Assembly (NCBI GenBank): GCA_964573255.1
Contig: CAZNJB010000072.1
Span: 1 to 8,915, forward strand
Origin: CAYNUJ01 sp964573255
GTDB taxonomy: Bacteria > Bacteroidota > Ignavibacteria > Ignavibacteriales > Melioribacteraceae
Reading direction: 5' to 3'
Length of the DNA: 8,915 bases
The notes under the pieces were generated by a model. The model worked only from the letters and a program-made list of their open reading frames with translations. It ran no database searches and was not told the origin of the DNA. The stretch's first letter is position 1. The number at the start of each line of letters is the position of its first letter. A program made the translations under genes and the position numbers. Positions 1 to 5,858 of this stretch are shown piece by piece.

Positions 1-60
1 TTTTTTTCCTCATCCAATAGAATCATGGAATAATTATAAATAGCGGTTATTTTATGTTTA
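1..60 (-). other. Left edge: possible promoter and start of a further minus-strand gene
   Basis: Beyond the operon terminator the minus strand carries a good -10 hexamer TATAAT (33-38). No convincing -35 is seen; TAAACA at 55-60 is 16 bp away. An ATG at 24-26 opens a frame (MILLDEEK) that runs off the window, and a second ATG lies at 11-13 in another frame. Only eight codons are visible, so no product can be named. If the ATG at 26 were used with this -10 box, the mRNA would be almost leaderless. This is weak evidence from short AT-rich sequence. Confidence 0.2.
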
Positions 61-68
61 TCGGAAAT

Positions 69-110
69 AAAAAAGAGAAGAACGATGTAAAATAAAATTA
101 CACCGTCCTT
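69..110 (-). terminator. Rho-independent terminator of the nine-gene operon
   Basis: Read on the minus strand, AAGGACGGTGTAA (98-110) pairs with TTACATCGTTCTT (78-90) across a 7-base loop (91-97). All 13 pairs form if two G-U wobbles are allowed. CTC and then six T residues (69-74) follow, giving the U tract. The hairpin begins 14 bases after the stop of the CDGSH gene. The wobbles become A-C mismatches on the plus strand, so the structure favours termination of minus-strand transcripts only. Confidence 0.85.
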
Positions 111-123
111 CAAGATTTGAATT

Positions 124-327
124 TTATTTAATCTCTACTTCAGCAGCTTCAGCTTCAAAACCTGCTCCCTTGTGTTTGCCGTCGCAGAATGGCTTGTTTT
201 CCGAGTGACCGCAGCGGCAAAGAGCAATCATCTTTCCACTAATCTGTTCTTCTTTATCCCCTTTTTTTACAGTTGCTTCGTTTATTTCTATTAAAATAGG
301 ACCGTTTTGTGATACAGTTACTTTCAT
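124..327 (-). CDS. CDGSH-type iron-sulfur protein
   Basis: This 67-residue protein is a single CDGSH iron-sulfur domain. The signature CRCGHSENKPFCDGKH gives the 3Cys-1His ligands of a redox-active, pH-labile [2Fe-2S] cluster: C37, C39, C48 and H52. The preceding strand region (GPILIEINEATV) matches the short bacterial members, which are soluble and usually 60-80 residues long. There is no signal peptide or membrane segment, so it should be cytoplasmic. It is the last gene of the operon, 42 bases after the dioxygenase stop. A strong SD, AAAGGAG, sits 7 bases before the ATG. The precise role of such proteins is not settled; electron transfer or redox/iron sensing is usual. Its place behind a peroxiredoxin and a thiol oxidoreductase fits a redox role. 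The family call is firm. Confidence 0.93.
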   Translation of the reverse strand: MKVTVSQNGPILIEINEATVKKGDKEEQISGKMIALCRCGHSENKPFCDGKHKGAGFEAEAAEVEIK

Positions 328-369
328 AGCGTAACTCCTTTCTTTTGTTAATGATTAATTAAATTGGGG

Positions 370-1179
370 TTAATTAATAATTAAACTCCTCATCGAAAGA
401 GTTCCATATTCAATTTTATCATAAATATAGGAAACCTGTTCATCACCATCCTGCAAACCAATAATGTAAATCAGTGGAATAAAGTGACTCGGTTCCGGAA
501 CAGCAAGATTAGCGGCAGCTCCAAGTTTTTCATATTCAATTATTTTCTCATGATTTTTATTATCGAGTGCGGTACAGATTTTTGTATCGAATTCTAATGC
601 CCAGTCCTTAACGGGAGCATCTTTACTTGAAAAATCAATCGAGCGAAGATTGTGGGTAAGGTTTCCGCTTCCAATAATTAAAACACCTTTTTCCCTTAAT
701 AATCTTAATTCTTTAGCCAATTCATAATGATATCGCATAGGTTTATGATAATCGATGCTCATCTGAAATAGGGGTATGTCAGCATCAGGAAACAACCATT
801 TCATTACACTCCAATTTCCGTGATCGAAACCCCATTCTACATCAGATGCAACAGCAGTTTTCTTAACAATATTAATCAATTCTTTAGCAAATTGAGGTGA
901 CCCTGGAGCAGGATATTCAATCTTGTAAAGTTCAGCCGGAAAACCATACATATCATAAATCATTTTTGGTCTTTGCGAAATGTTGGCGTAAGTTCCGTTT
1001 GTCAGCCAGTGAGCAGAAATACAAAGTACAGCTTTGGGCTTTGGTAATTCCTTGCCCAATTTTCTCAATCTCAATGTGAAATCATTCTGCTCAATAGCAT
1101 TCATAGGCGATCCGTGTCCGATGAATAATGCAGGCATTCTTGTGCCTTTTCTACTATTGTTTTTATTAGAACTTTTCAT
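370..1179 (-). CDS. ygiD: LigB-family extradiol dioxygenase, 4,5-DOPA dioxygenase (YgiD) type
   Basis: This 269-residue protein belongs to the class III (LigB/DODA) extradiol dioxygenases, which open catechol-type rings using a non-haem metal. It resembles E. coli YgiD along its whole length. MPALFIGHGSPMNAIE, AVLCISAHW, WGFDHGNW, GSGNLTHNLR and PEPSHFIPLIY place the likely metal or catalytic histidines at H22, H57, H175 and H231, with H119 in the WGFDHG motif. YgiD cleaves L-DOPA in vitro, but its natural substrate is uncertain, so a catechol or hydroquinone substrate here is inferred. The protein is cytoplasmic. The first ATG overlaps the methyltransferase stop (ATGA), implying translational coupling, with only a weak SD (AAAGAG). 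Methionine 15 (MPALF) is a possible later start, but the longer form aligns with the numbering of YgiD. Confidence 0.9.
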   Translation of the reverse strand: MKSSNKNNSRKGTRMPALFIGHGSPMNAIEQNDFTLRLRKLGKELPKPKAVLCISAHWLTNGTYANISQRPKMIYDMYGFPAELYKIEYPAPGSPQFAKELINIVKKTAVASDVEWGFDHGNWSVMKWLFPDADIPLFQMSIDYHKPMRYHYELAKELRLLREKGVLIIGSGNLTHNLRSIDFSSKDAPVKDWALEFDTKICTALDNKNHEKIIEYEKLGAAANLAVPEPSHFIPLIYIIGLQDGDEQVSYIYDKIEYGTLSMRSLIIN

Positions 1180-1763
1180 TTTTTCTCTTTCGTTTTTTTA
1201 AATGCTAGGACATAATTAGTTTCATATAAATCCCAGTCGTAAATGAATGAAAAACCACGAATAATAAAATTTTGCATGACTTCTTTAACTTTCACTCTGT
1301 GCTCAAGAGGAGGACCGAAATCCATTTCCTCATATTTCCAATCTATAATAAACACATATCCATTCATACGCAAAATTCTATTTATCTCATAAGTAACCTT
1401 TCGCCTATTATCGAATTCGTGGAATACATTAGCAAGGAGAACTTTGTCTACGGAATTGTCCTCCAGCGGAATTATTTCTCCATCGGTTTTTATGTATTCA
1501 ATATTTTCAATAAAATTTTCGTTAGCTCTTTTTTTACAAACGTTCAACATTTCTTCGCTGATATCAACCGCAAATACACTACTTACTTGTTTTGCTAGCG
1601 GAAGTGTAAAATATCCTGGACCGCACCCAATATCTGCCCATATCTCGTCAATATGTGGTTCAGCTATCTCAAAAAAGCTATTATAATTCATCCTTTTTTC
1701 GCGTTCTTCACCGATTAATTTTTCCCACTTGGATGCAGAAAATATCTTTTCACTCATCATCAT
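1176..1763 (-). CDS. Class I SAM-dependent methyltransferase (Methyltransf_11/25 type)
   Basis: This protein of up to 195 residues has a Rossmann-type methyltransferase fold. Motif I is WADIGCGPGYFTLPLA (about 42-57). The acidic end of strand 2 is VFAVDIS (about 63-69), followed by TDGEIIPLEDNSVDKVLL (motifs II/III) and an ILRMNGYVFIIDW segment. The variable C-terminal region includes GPPLEHRV. It should be cytoplasmic. The acceptor substrate cannot be read from sequence. It lacks the cysteine set of ArsM arsenite methyltransferases and looks like a generic UbiE-like small-molecule enzyme. Three ATGs stand in a row. The SD-like AGGGA touches the first and is 6 bases from the third (1757), so a 193-residue product is likelier. 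It overlaps the end of the peroxiredoxin gene and ends in the ATGA overlap with the dioxygenase. Confidence 0.85.
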   Translation of the reverse strand: MMMSEKIFSASKWEKLIGEEREKRMNYNSFFEIAEPHIDEIWADIGCGPGYFTLPLAKQVSSVFAVDISEEMLNVCKKRANENFIENIEYIKTDGEIIPLEDNSVDKVLLANVFHEFDNRRKVTYEINRILRMNGYVFIIDWKYEEMDFGPPLEHRVKVKEVMQNFIIRGFSFIYDWDLYETNYVLAFKKTKEKK

Positions 1764-2208
1764 TCCCTGTAATTATTTTAATCGCTTCATCAATATGCTT
1801 TTTAATTTGTATTTGTGAATTAAATATATGCAATACTATTCCATTTTCATCTACTATGTAAGTTGTTCGTCCTGTCAGTAATCCCAAAGTTTTTGGCACT
1901 CCGAATTTTTCTCTCACCTTGCTGTCATTATCGCTTAAAAGAATAAACGGCAGCTTATGTTTTTCTGAGAACCGTCTGTGCGAGTCTATATCGTCAGAAC
2001 TGATTCCTACAACTTCAGCTCCCGCATCAGTAAAAACTTCGTAACTATCTCTGAATGCACAAGCTTCTTTTGTACAGCCGGGTGTATCGTCTTTCGGATA
2101 AAAATATAAGACTATTTTTCCCTTGCCTAAATGGTCTTTTAACGAAAATGTATTACCATATTGGTCCTTCAATTCAAAATCCGGAACCCTGTCCCCGACT
2201 TTTATCAC
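1750..2208 (-). CDS. bcp: Thioredoxin-dependent peroxiredoxin, BCP/PrxQ family
   Basis: This 152-residue enzyme reduces H2O2 and organic hydroperoxides, using thioredoxin-type reductants. VGDRVPDFEL opens the fold. The active site YPKDDTPGCTKEACAFRD carries the peroxidatic cysteine C45 and, five residues on, the resolving cysteine C50, as in E. coli BCP. T42 and R114 (GLLTGRTTYIVD) complete the usual catalytic set. Length and motifs are normal for the family, and it is cytoplasmic. The start is GTG at 2206-2208, overlapping the TGA of the preceding gene (GTGA). A strong SD, GAGGAG, lies 6 bases upstream inside that gene, so expression is clearly coupled. Its setting beside a DsbA-like protein and an ArsR regulator suggests induction under thiol or peroxide stress. 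Confidence 0.96.
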   Translation of the reverse strand: MIKVGDRVPDFELKDQYGNTFSLKDHLGKGKIVLYFYPKDDTPGCTKEACAFRDSYEVFTDAGAEVVGISSDDIDSHRRFSEKHKLPFILLSDNDSKVREKFGVPKTLGLLTGRTTYIVDENGIVLHIFNSQIQIKKHIDEAIKIITGNDDE

Positions 2209-3068
2209 GATAAGCTCCTCGCAAATTTTTCAACCGTTATTGTCGGTTCACCAAGTTCCTGCCAGGTCTTTTCGGCATCAAAAGTTTCTGGATGGTTATA
2301 TATTATATCCAATATTTTAGATAAATAACCGAACTGAGCGGAAAACAATCCGAATAATTTTAGTAGTCCAAGCGGCAGATTAGAAACTTTTAATTTGCCT
2401 TTACTATAATTATTGGCAAATATATGGGCAGCTTCATTAAATGTAAGCGTTTCGGGACCCTGTATTATATAATCACGGCTTTCCTTCTCATCCAGTATTT
2501 CAAATGCCTTTGCAACCTGCTTCCCATAATCCGTGCCGGCTATCCACCAATTTGGATATCTAGCTTTCCCCGCAACCAATAATTTATCTTTCTGAATGCT
2601 TCTAACTAGAGTTTCCATAAAGTTTGAAGGGTAAAATATTACGTAAGGTATACCCGAATTTTTTATCATCTCTACCGCATTTCTTTTTATCTTCAACACC
2701 CACCAGTCAGATGTTGCATCGCGGGCTATAATAGATGAAATGTACCCTACGCGTTTTACACCCGTTTCCTTTGCTGAATCGAGTGCATTATTCAGTCCTT
2801 GCAATTCAGCGTGAAAATCTTTTTCCTTTTCTTCCGGAGCTACGGATAAATTCAAATATAAATAATCAGCACCTTGAAAAGCTTTTTTTAATGCAGATTT
2901 ATCCCTTAAATCACATTGAGCAATATCTTCTAATCCTGGAAAGAGATCTTTTGCCTTCTGCACATTACGGGTGAGAATTTTAACTCTGAAACCTGCCTTA
3001 ATTAATTCTTCTGTGACAGGTTTCCCAAGCATTCCCGTAGCTCCAATTATAACTATAGTTTTACTCAT
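2205..3068 (-). CDS. NmrA-like NAD(P)-binding atypical SDR (possible quinone reductase)
   Basis: This 287-residue Rossmann-fold protein of the NmrA/atypical-SDR group has the dinucleotide-binding motif GATGMLGKPV (G9, G12, G15). VKILTRNVQKA, at the end of strand 2, points to NADP(H) through its arginine. The stretches QCDLRDKSALKKAFQGADYLYLNL and VKRVGYISSIIARD are typical of this group. The classical SDR YxxxK pair is absent (WWVLKIKRNAVE at that place), which fits atypical members that are either redox sensors (NmrA) or NAD(P)H:quinone reductases (E. coli YtfG/QorB). It is cytoplasmic. No real SD precedes the ATG; GAAGAG lies 16 bases upstream. It starts 4 bases after the DsbA-like gene and ends in a GTGA overlap with bcp. 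Quinone reduction is inferred from family and neighbours. Confidence 0.85.
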   Translation of the reverse strand: MSKTIVIIGATGMLGKPVTEELIKAGFRVKILTRNVQKAKDLFPGLEDIAQCDLRDKSALKKAFQGADYLYLNLSVAPEEKEKDFHAELQGLNNALDSAKETGVKRVGYISSIIARDATSDWWVLKIKRNAVEMIKNSGIPYVIFYPSNFMETLVRSIQKDKLLVAGKARYPNWWIAGTDYGKQVAKAFEILDEKESRDYIIQGPETLTFNEAAHIFANNYSKGKLKVSNLPLGLLKLFGLFSAQFGYLSKILDIIYNHPETFDAEKTWQELGEPTITVEKFARSLS

Positions 3069-3072
3069 TAAT

Positions 3073-3696
3073 TTAATTATTTATCTCTTCAATTATTCTT
3101 GAACGTAATTCTTCGTAACTATGAGCACCACTGAAAATAGAATTATCGTTAATCACTAAGGAAGGAACCGCATACACTCCTAATTCCTCAGCTCTGAGAA
3201 TATCTTTTTCCACCATATCTCGAGTTTCAATTGCTTCGAAGTCAGATTGAAAACGCTCTACGTTTAATCCGACATCAATTGCACAATCCAGTAATACTTT
3301 TGAATCTCTAATATCTCGTGTTTCAGTTAAATGTGCTTTTTGAATTCTGTCAAACATATCCCAATGAGCCTTTTGTCCGCCTTGTAGCTCTGCAGCCTTA
3401 CAGGCGAGCAGTCCGGGCATTGAATAGGGATAATCGAAAGTTTTACATGCCATTTCATCAGTACAAATACGGTGTTTATCGTCATTTTTATTAGCTTCTT
3501 CCCAGTGTCTTAATATTTCCTGTTTTGCCGCTTCCTTCGAGCCAAACATTTCAACAATACTATCTTCAGTAGGAGCAAGGGCATAGCAGCGGTGAATGAT
3601 TTCCAATTGCGGAAATTCGTTCGCTAACTGCCGTAGTCGTGGAGAATAAGCATAACACCAGGCACAAAGAACATCGTGAAAAAATTCAATGGTCAT
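3073..3696 (-). CDS. DsbA family oxidoreductase, FrnE/HCCA-isomerase-like, cytoplasmic
   Basis: This 207-residue protein has a thioredoxin fold with an inserted helical domain. The N-terminal strand IEFFHDVLCAWCYAYSP carries a CAWC redox motif (C11, C14), and a cis-proline loop GVYAVPSLVIND lies at P178. A conserved-looking MPGLLACKAAELQG segment lies in the helical insert. This architecture is shared by FrnE-like DsbA proteins and 2-hydroxychromene-2-carboxylate isomerases. The intact CxxC favours dithiol-disulfide chemistry over glutathione-dependent isomerisation. No signal peptide is present, so it acts in the cytoplasm, unlike classical DsbA. Additional cysteines occur at 37, 78, 84, 99 and 138. 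A strong SD (AAAGGAG, 7-8 bases before the ATG) sits in the 12-base gap after the DoxX gene. HCCA isomerases act downstream of ring-cleaving dioxygenases, which is an alternative link to the dioxygenase in this operon. Confidence 0.87.
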   Translation of the reverse strand: MTIEFFHDVLCAWCYAYSPRLRQLANEFPQLEIIHRCYALAPTEDSIVEMFGSKEAAKQEILRHWEEANKNDDKHRICTDEMACKTFDYPYSMPGLLACKAAELQGGQKAHWDMFDRIQKAHLTETRDIRDSKVLLDCAIDVGLNVERFQSDFEAIETRDMVEKDILRAEELGVYAVPSLVINDNSIFSGAHSYEELRSRIIEEINN

Positions 3697-3708
3697 TTTA
3701 TTGCTCCT

Positions 3709-4110
3709 TTATTTGAGTTCCCGTTGTTTTTCTAGGCTTAAGGGACCGGTTCCGAAATAATAAAATATGAATGCTGCTCCGGCCATAGCAAAATTTTTCA
3801 TAAACATAATCATTTGAATTTGCGCTTGCATTGCATCTTCTATTCCCCAGAATGAATGTGCAATAAATGAGACTGGTATTAGAAAGACAATTAAAATTAT
3901 AGCGCCGATTTTGACTTTATATCCCAAAAGAACACTTAATCCGCCAAAAACGAGAATCACTCCACTTATCAGTGTTGCTACTGTAGGCAACGGAATTCCT
4001 AATGAAGCGGTGTACTTGCTCATTTCACTTAAATTCAATAAATGACTTATACCCGATGTAATAAAAATCAATGAATAAAATATTCTGCCGATTAATGGAA
4101 CGTATTTCAC
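3709..4110 (-). CDS. DoxX family integral membrane protein
   Basis: This 133-residue inner-membrane protein has four predicted transmembrane helices, at about 6-25, 43-64, 66-88 and 101-119. Helix 1 has the family pattern RIFYSLIFITSGISHL. Helix 4 begins MFMKNFAMAGAAFIF, and the protein ends in the common GTGPLSLEK tail. DoxX-like proteins include CatD and MhqP of Bacillus, encoded next to ring-cleaving dioxygenases, and the mycobacterial DoxX-SodA-SseA redox complex. Their biochemical activity is poorly known. The start is GTG (4108-4110), with a clear SD (GGAG, 8 bases away). It is preceded by an 80-base gap and followed 12 bases later by the DsbA-like gene. Its position in an oxidoreductase operon supports a membrane redox role, which is an inference. 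Confidence 0.9.
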   Translation of the reverse strand: MKYVPLIGRIFYSLIFITSGISHLLNLSEMSKYTASLGIPLPTVATLISGVILVFGGLSVLLGYKVKIGAIILIVFLIPVSFIAHSFWGIEDAMQAQIQMIMFMKNFAMAGAAFIFYYFGTGPLSLEKQRELK

Positions 4111-4190
4111 TGTAAATCTCCTTTTTTTAATGTTTCAACAAGTTAAAGTGTTAAATACTATAGATATTTAGATTTTCTATTATATAACTT

Positions 4191-4463
4191 CTATTTTGAT
4201 AGAATAATTTCATATTTATGCCGAACAGCAGTGGTCATGCTATTACTAGAATGGATTATAATTGAATAATTTATACCTTCCGAAGGTGTTAAAAATGATG
4301 GATAAACCGGATAATTACCGGCGGGAATAAAAATTTCGTATCCCTTGACATAATTTGAATTTTCGGGATTTCCAGATAAATCAACAAGTTGTTTGACAGT
4401 TTCTTTAGTTGTATAAAATTCTGCTATTTTCTCACCTGAATAAACTGCCGCATTAATTACCAT
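4191..4463 (-). CDS. Hypothetical protein, 90 residues, second gene of the operon
   Basis: I do not recognise this protein. It has no signal peptide, transmembrane helix or cysteine. The centre and C-terminal half look beta-rich (GYEIFIPAGNYPVYPSF, INYSIIIHSS, HKYEIILSK), and the N-terminal third has a likely helix (GEKIAEFYTTKETVKQLVDL). A TAG lies seven codons before the ATG, so the N-terminus is not much longer; SD support is weak (GTGAG about 12 bases upstream). It lies between arsR and doxX in the same direction. The 67-base gap upstream contains a possible second promoter, and an 80-base gap follows. It may be a small ligand-binding protein or the remnant of a larger one. The balanced composition argues for a real gene, but nothing proves it is translated. 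Confidence 0.6.
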   Translation of the reverse strand: MVINAAVYSGEKIAEFYTTKETVKQLVDLSGNPENSNYVKGYEIFIPAGNYPVYPSFLTPSEGINYSIIIHSSNSMTTAVRHKYEIILSK

Positions 4464-4483
4464 TATTATCTTATTCTCACTTT

Positions 4484-4511
4484 TCTATATCGATATATTT
4501 ATATTTGTCTA
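4484..4511 (-). promoter_or_regulatory. Possible internal promoter with palindrome after arsR
   Basis: On the minus strand TAGACA (4506-4511) and TATAGA (4484-4489) are separated by 16 bp, ending 20 bases before the ATG of the hypothetical gene. A perfect 12-bp palindrome, TATATCGATATA (4486-4497), covers the -10 side. This could give the operon body a promoter separate from arsR, with its own operator. The region is very AT-rich, so both elements may be chance. Confidence 0.3.
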
Positions 4512-4530
4512 TATAATAGTCAAAATATTT

Positions 4531-4797
4531 TTAGATTAACAAAGATTTATACATTTCCAAAGTTTCTTTTTTAACAGAAAAATAACTCCATTTTCCTTCT
4601 TTCCTTACTTCAATCAATTCACTTTCAATCAATATTTTTAAATGGTGCGAAATGGTCGGTTGAGATAAGTGGAAAAGATTGGTAATATCTTTACATACTA
4701 TCTCTCCTTTCTCGGCAATTGTTTTAATAATATTATATCGATTCTCATCAGCCAAAGCTTTTGAAATCTTCGTAATTATTTTTGAGTTATTTTTCAT
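4531..4797 (-). CDS. ArsR/SmtB-family transcriptional repressor (metal-site cysteines absent)
   Basis: This winged helix-turn-helix dimer protein has 88 residues from the chosen start. ISKALADENRYNIIKTI is the family's N-terminal helical segment. The DNA-reading region is LFHLSQPTISHHLKIL (about 41-56), followed by the wing VRKEGKWSYFSV (about 64-75). Family members sense metals, metalloids or thiol-reactive species. Here the metal-binding CVCDL of classical ArsR is replaced by VCKDI, leaving C35 as the only cysteine. A metal sensor of that class is therefore unlikely, and thiol or ligand sensing is possible. An upstream in-frame ATG at 4819-4821 would add eight residues, but it lies inside the predicted promoter. 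I therefore choose the ATG at 4795-4797, which fits the normal ArsR N-terminus. No SD is present. As the first gene of the operon it probably represses its own transcript. Confidence 0.93.
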   Translation of the reverse strand: MKNNSKIITKISKALADENRYNIIKTIAEKGEIVCKDITNLFHLSQPTISHHLKILIESELIEVRKEGKWSYFSVKKETLEMYKSLLI

Positions 4798-4806
4798 ATA
4801 GTTTTT

Positions 4807-4838
4807 ATTATATTGATACATTTCAATACGTCAATATA
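4807..4838 (-). promoter_or_regulatory. Operon promoter overlaid by an ArsR-type operator
   Basis: The minus strand has TTGACG (4829-4834) and a perfect TATAAT (4807-4812) with a 16-bp spacer. Perfect 8-bp inverted arms, TATATTGA and TCAATATA (4831-4838 and 4809-4816), cover both boxes, so a bound repressor dimer would block RNA polymerase. A third TTGA half-site (4823-4826) lies in between. The -10 box ends only 9 bases before the arsR ATG at 4797, so a normal start site would leave two or three leader bases. This placement is typical of autoregulated ArsR genes. Confidence 0.75.
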
Positions 4839-5128
4839 TAAATACTATCATTATTTATCAAGAGAAAGGAAATAATTGGAATTATTCAATTGCTATTACG
4901 AAGTTAACGAAAAATAATGAAACTAGGACATAGTATTTGCTGTTATTTTTTTAGATGTATATTTATATTTTTATCGAAAATAGCGTCTCTCACCCCCTTT
5001 CTCCTTTTCTCTTAAATAAATCTGTATGCTTTTATAAAATTCTAGTCACTATTAAAATTAATATAGTGTCTTATATATTATTTAAATCAGTACAGAAAAA
5101 TTAAGAATCAAATTTCTGCTGGAAACTT
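4839..5128. other. AT-rich intergenic region between DUF2459 gene and arsR promoter
   Basis: No convincing gene is seen. Elements worth recording are as follows. An inverted repeat CACTAT/ATAGTG lies at 5047-5052 and 5063-5068 with a 10-base loop; it has no U tract, so it is a poor terminator. A 21-base pure pyrimidine run on the plus strand lies at 4993-5013. It supplies an AAGGAG on the minus strand, 7 bases before a GTG that opens a 16-codon frame ending at 4943. A near-palindrome AATTG/CAATT lies at 4874-4878 and 4887-4891. None is supported beyond its sequence. Confidence 0.4.
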
Positions 5129-5779
5129 TCATTTTTTATGCATAGAAATAAGACCGAAATCGAAAGGTGTCCACAAACATGCTTTAATATTACTCTCAAT
5201 TAAACATGTGTTAACCCAGCTATTACAAGTTTTAAAACAAGAATAACTACCCAAAGCTTCATAAAAATCATCATTATTATAATAACCTTTATTCTTCAAT
5301 AAAATCTTATTATTTAATGAGTCGAGAAAGAATGCTTTCTGGATATACTGATTAATTTTATTCAGTTGTTTTTGATTGACTTTTATTTCAACCCAGTATT
5401 CTCTATCAGTAGAATATCGAGTTAAATGAATTAGAGTAGGGCTTTTAGTGAACAAAGCTTGGAAAGCATTATTAAATGTTAAATCATCCCAAGTGGGTGT
5501 ATTGAGATAAAAATTTTTATCTCCCCATCCGAATGAAAAGTATTTATCGGTTTTAATATATTTTAGCCCATCTAAAAGTTCATGAGATGTCAGTTCTTTT
5601 GGCAGAATGATATTTAAATGGACTCCATTTGTAACTAAATAGACGGAGTTATTTTTCTCTGAATATTCTACATCACTATTTATGGGTATATATGATAAAA
5701 TCATCGATATCAGCAAATACAAAACAGGGACTAAAATAATTATTATAATTAAATACGCTATTTTCTTTATAAGTTTCAT
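5129..5779 (-). CDS. DUF2459/TIGR02117 family membrane-anchored protein
   Basis: This 216-residue protein has one N-terminal membrane anchor (about 7-31, IAYLIIIIILVPVLYLLISM) after a short lysine-containing leader. The rest should be outside the cytoplasm. Conserved blocks match the DUF2459 family: VYLVTNGVHLNIILP (H54), FSFGWGDKNFY (84-87 GWGD), TPTWDDL, and near the end YSCFKTCNSWVN (C181, C185) followed by ACLWTPFDFG. Length is normal. The function of the family is unknown. The strictly placed histidine and the CNxW cysteine suggest to me a cysteine-hydrolase-like site, but this is unproved. No SD precedes the ATG; the upstream 20 bases are AT-rich, as is common in this group of bacteria. 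It is probably transcribed alone, or with the secreted protein gene 79 bases upstream. Confidence 0.85.
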   Translation of the reverse strand: MKLIKKIAYLIIIIILVPVLYLLISMILSYIPINSDVEYSEKNNSVYLVTNGVHLNIILPKELTSHELLDGLKYIKTDKYFSFGWGDKNFYLNTPTWDDLTFNNAFQALFTKSPTLIHLTRYSTDREYWVEIKVNQKQLNKINQYIQKAFFLDSLNNKILLKNKGYYNNDDFYEALGSYSCFKTCNSWVNTCLIESNIKACLWTPFDFGLISMHKK

Positions 5780-5804
5780 TTTGTGTATCGTAACATTAAT
5801 CTAA

Positions 5805-5823
5805 AAGCATCGAGCATACGCTT
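5805..5823 (-). terminator. Weak hairpin after the secreted protein gene
   Basis: On the minus strand AAGCGT (5818-5823) pairs with ATGCTT (5805-5810), including one G-U pair, across a 7-base loop. The run TTTT follows from the last stem bases. It lies 36 bases after the stop of the sorting-tail protein. The stem is short and the U tract brief, so this is only a possible terminator and some read-through into the DUF2459 gene is likely. Confidence 0.3.
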
Positions 5824-5858
5824 GGGGACAAAAACCGTTTATAAAGTGCTATCATATT

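Noticed and set aside
355..377. Two TTAATTAA palindromes (355-362 and 370-377) before the CDGSH gene
   Set aside because: They are simple AT-rich sequence, one including the dioxygenase stop codon; no promoter or operator context supports them.
897..1861. Plus-strand open frames over 897-1079, 1272-1598, 1444-1686 and 1655-1861
   Set aside because: They lie opposite strongly supported minus-strand genes (dioxygenase, methyltransferase, peroxiredoxin) and show no protein-family features.
2123..2974. Plus-strand open frames at 2123-2320 and 2735-2974
   Set aside because: They are antisense shadows of the bcp and NmrA-like genes, with no recognisable motifs or SD support.
4798..4821. Upstream ATG (4819-4821) as the arsR start
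   Set aside because: It lies in the spacer of the predicted TTGACG/TATAAT promoter and inside the operator, has no SD, and adds residues not expected at an ArsR N-terminus.
69..4838. Arsenic-resistance operon because of the ArsR regulator and a methyltransferase
   Set aside because: No arsenite exporter (ArsB/Acr3), ArsC or ArsM cysteine pattern is present, and the regulator lacks the arsenite-binding cysteines.
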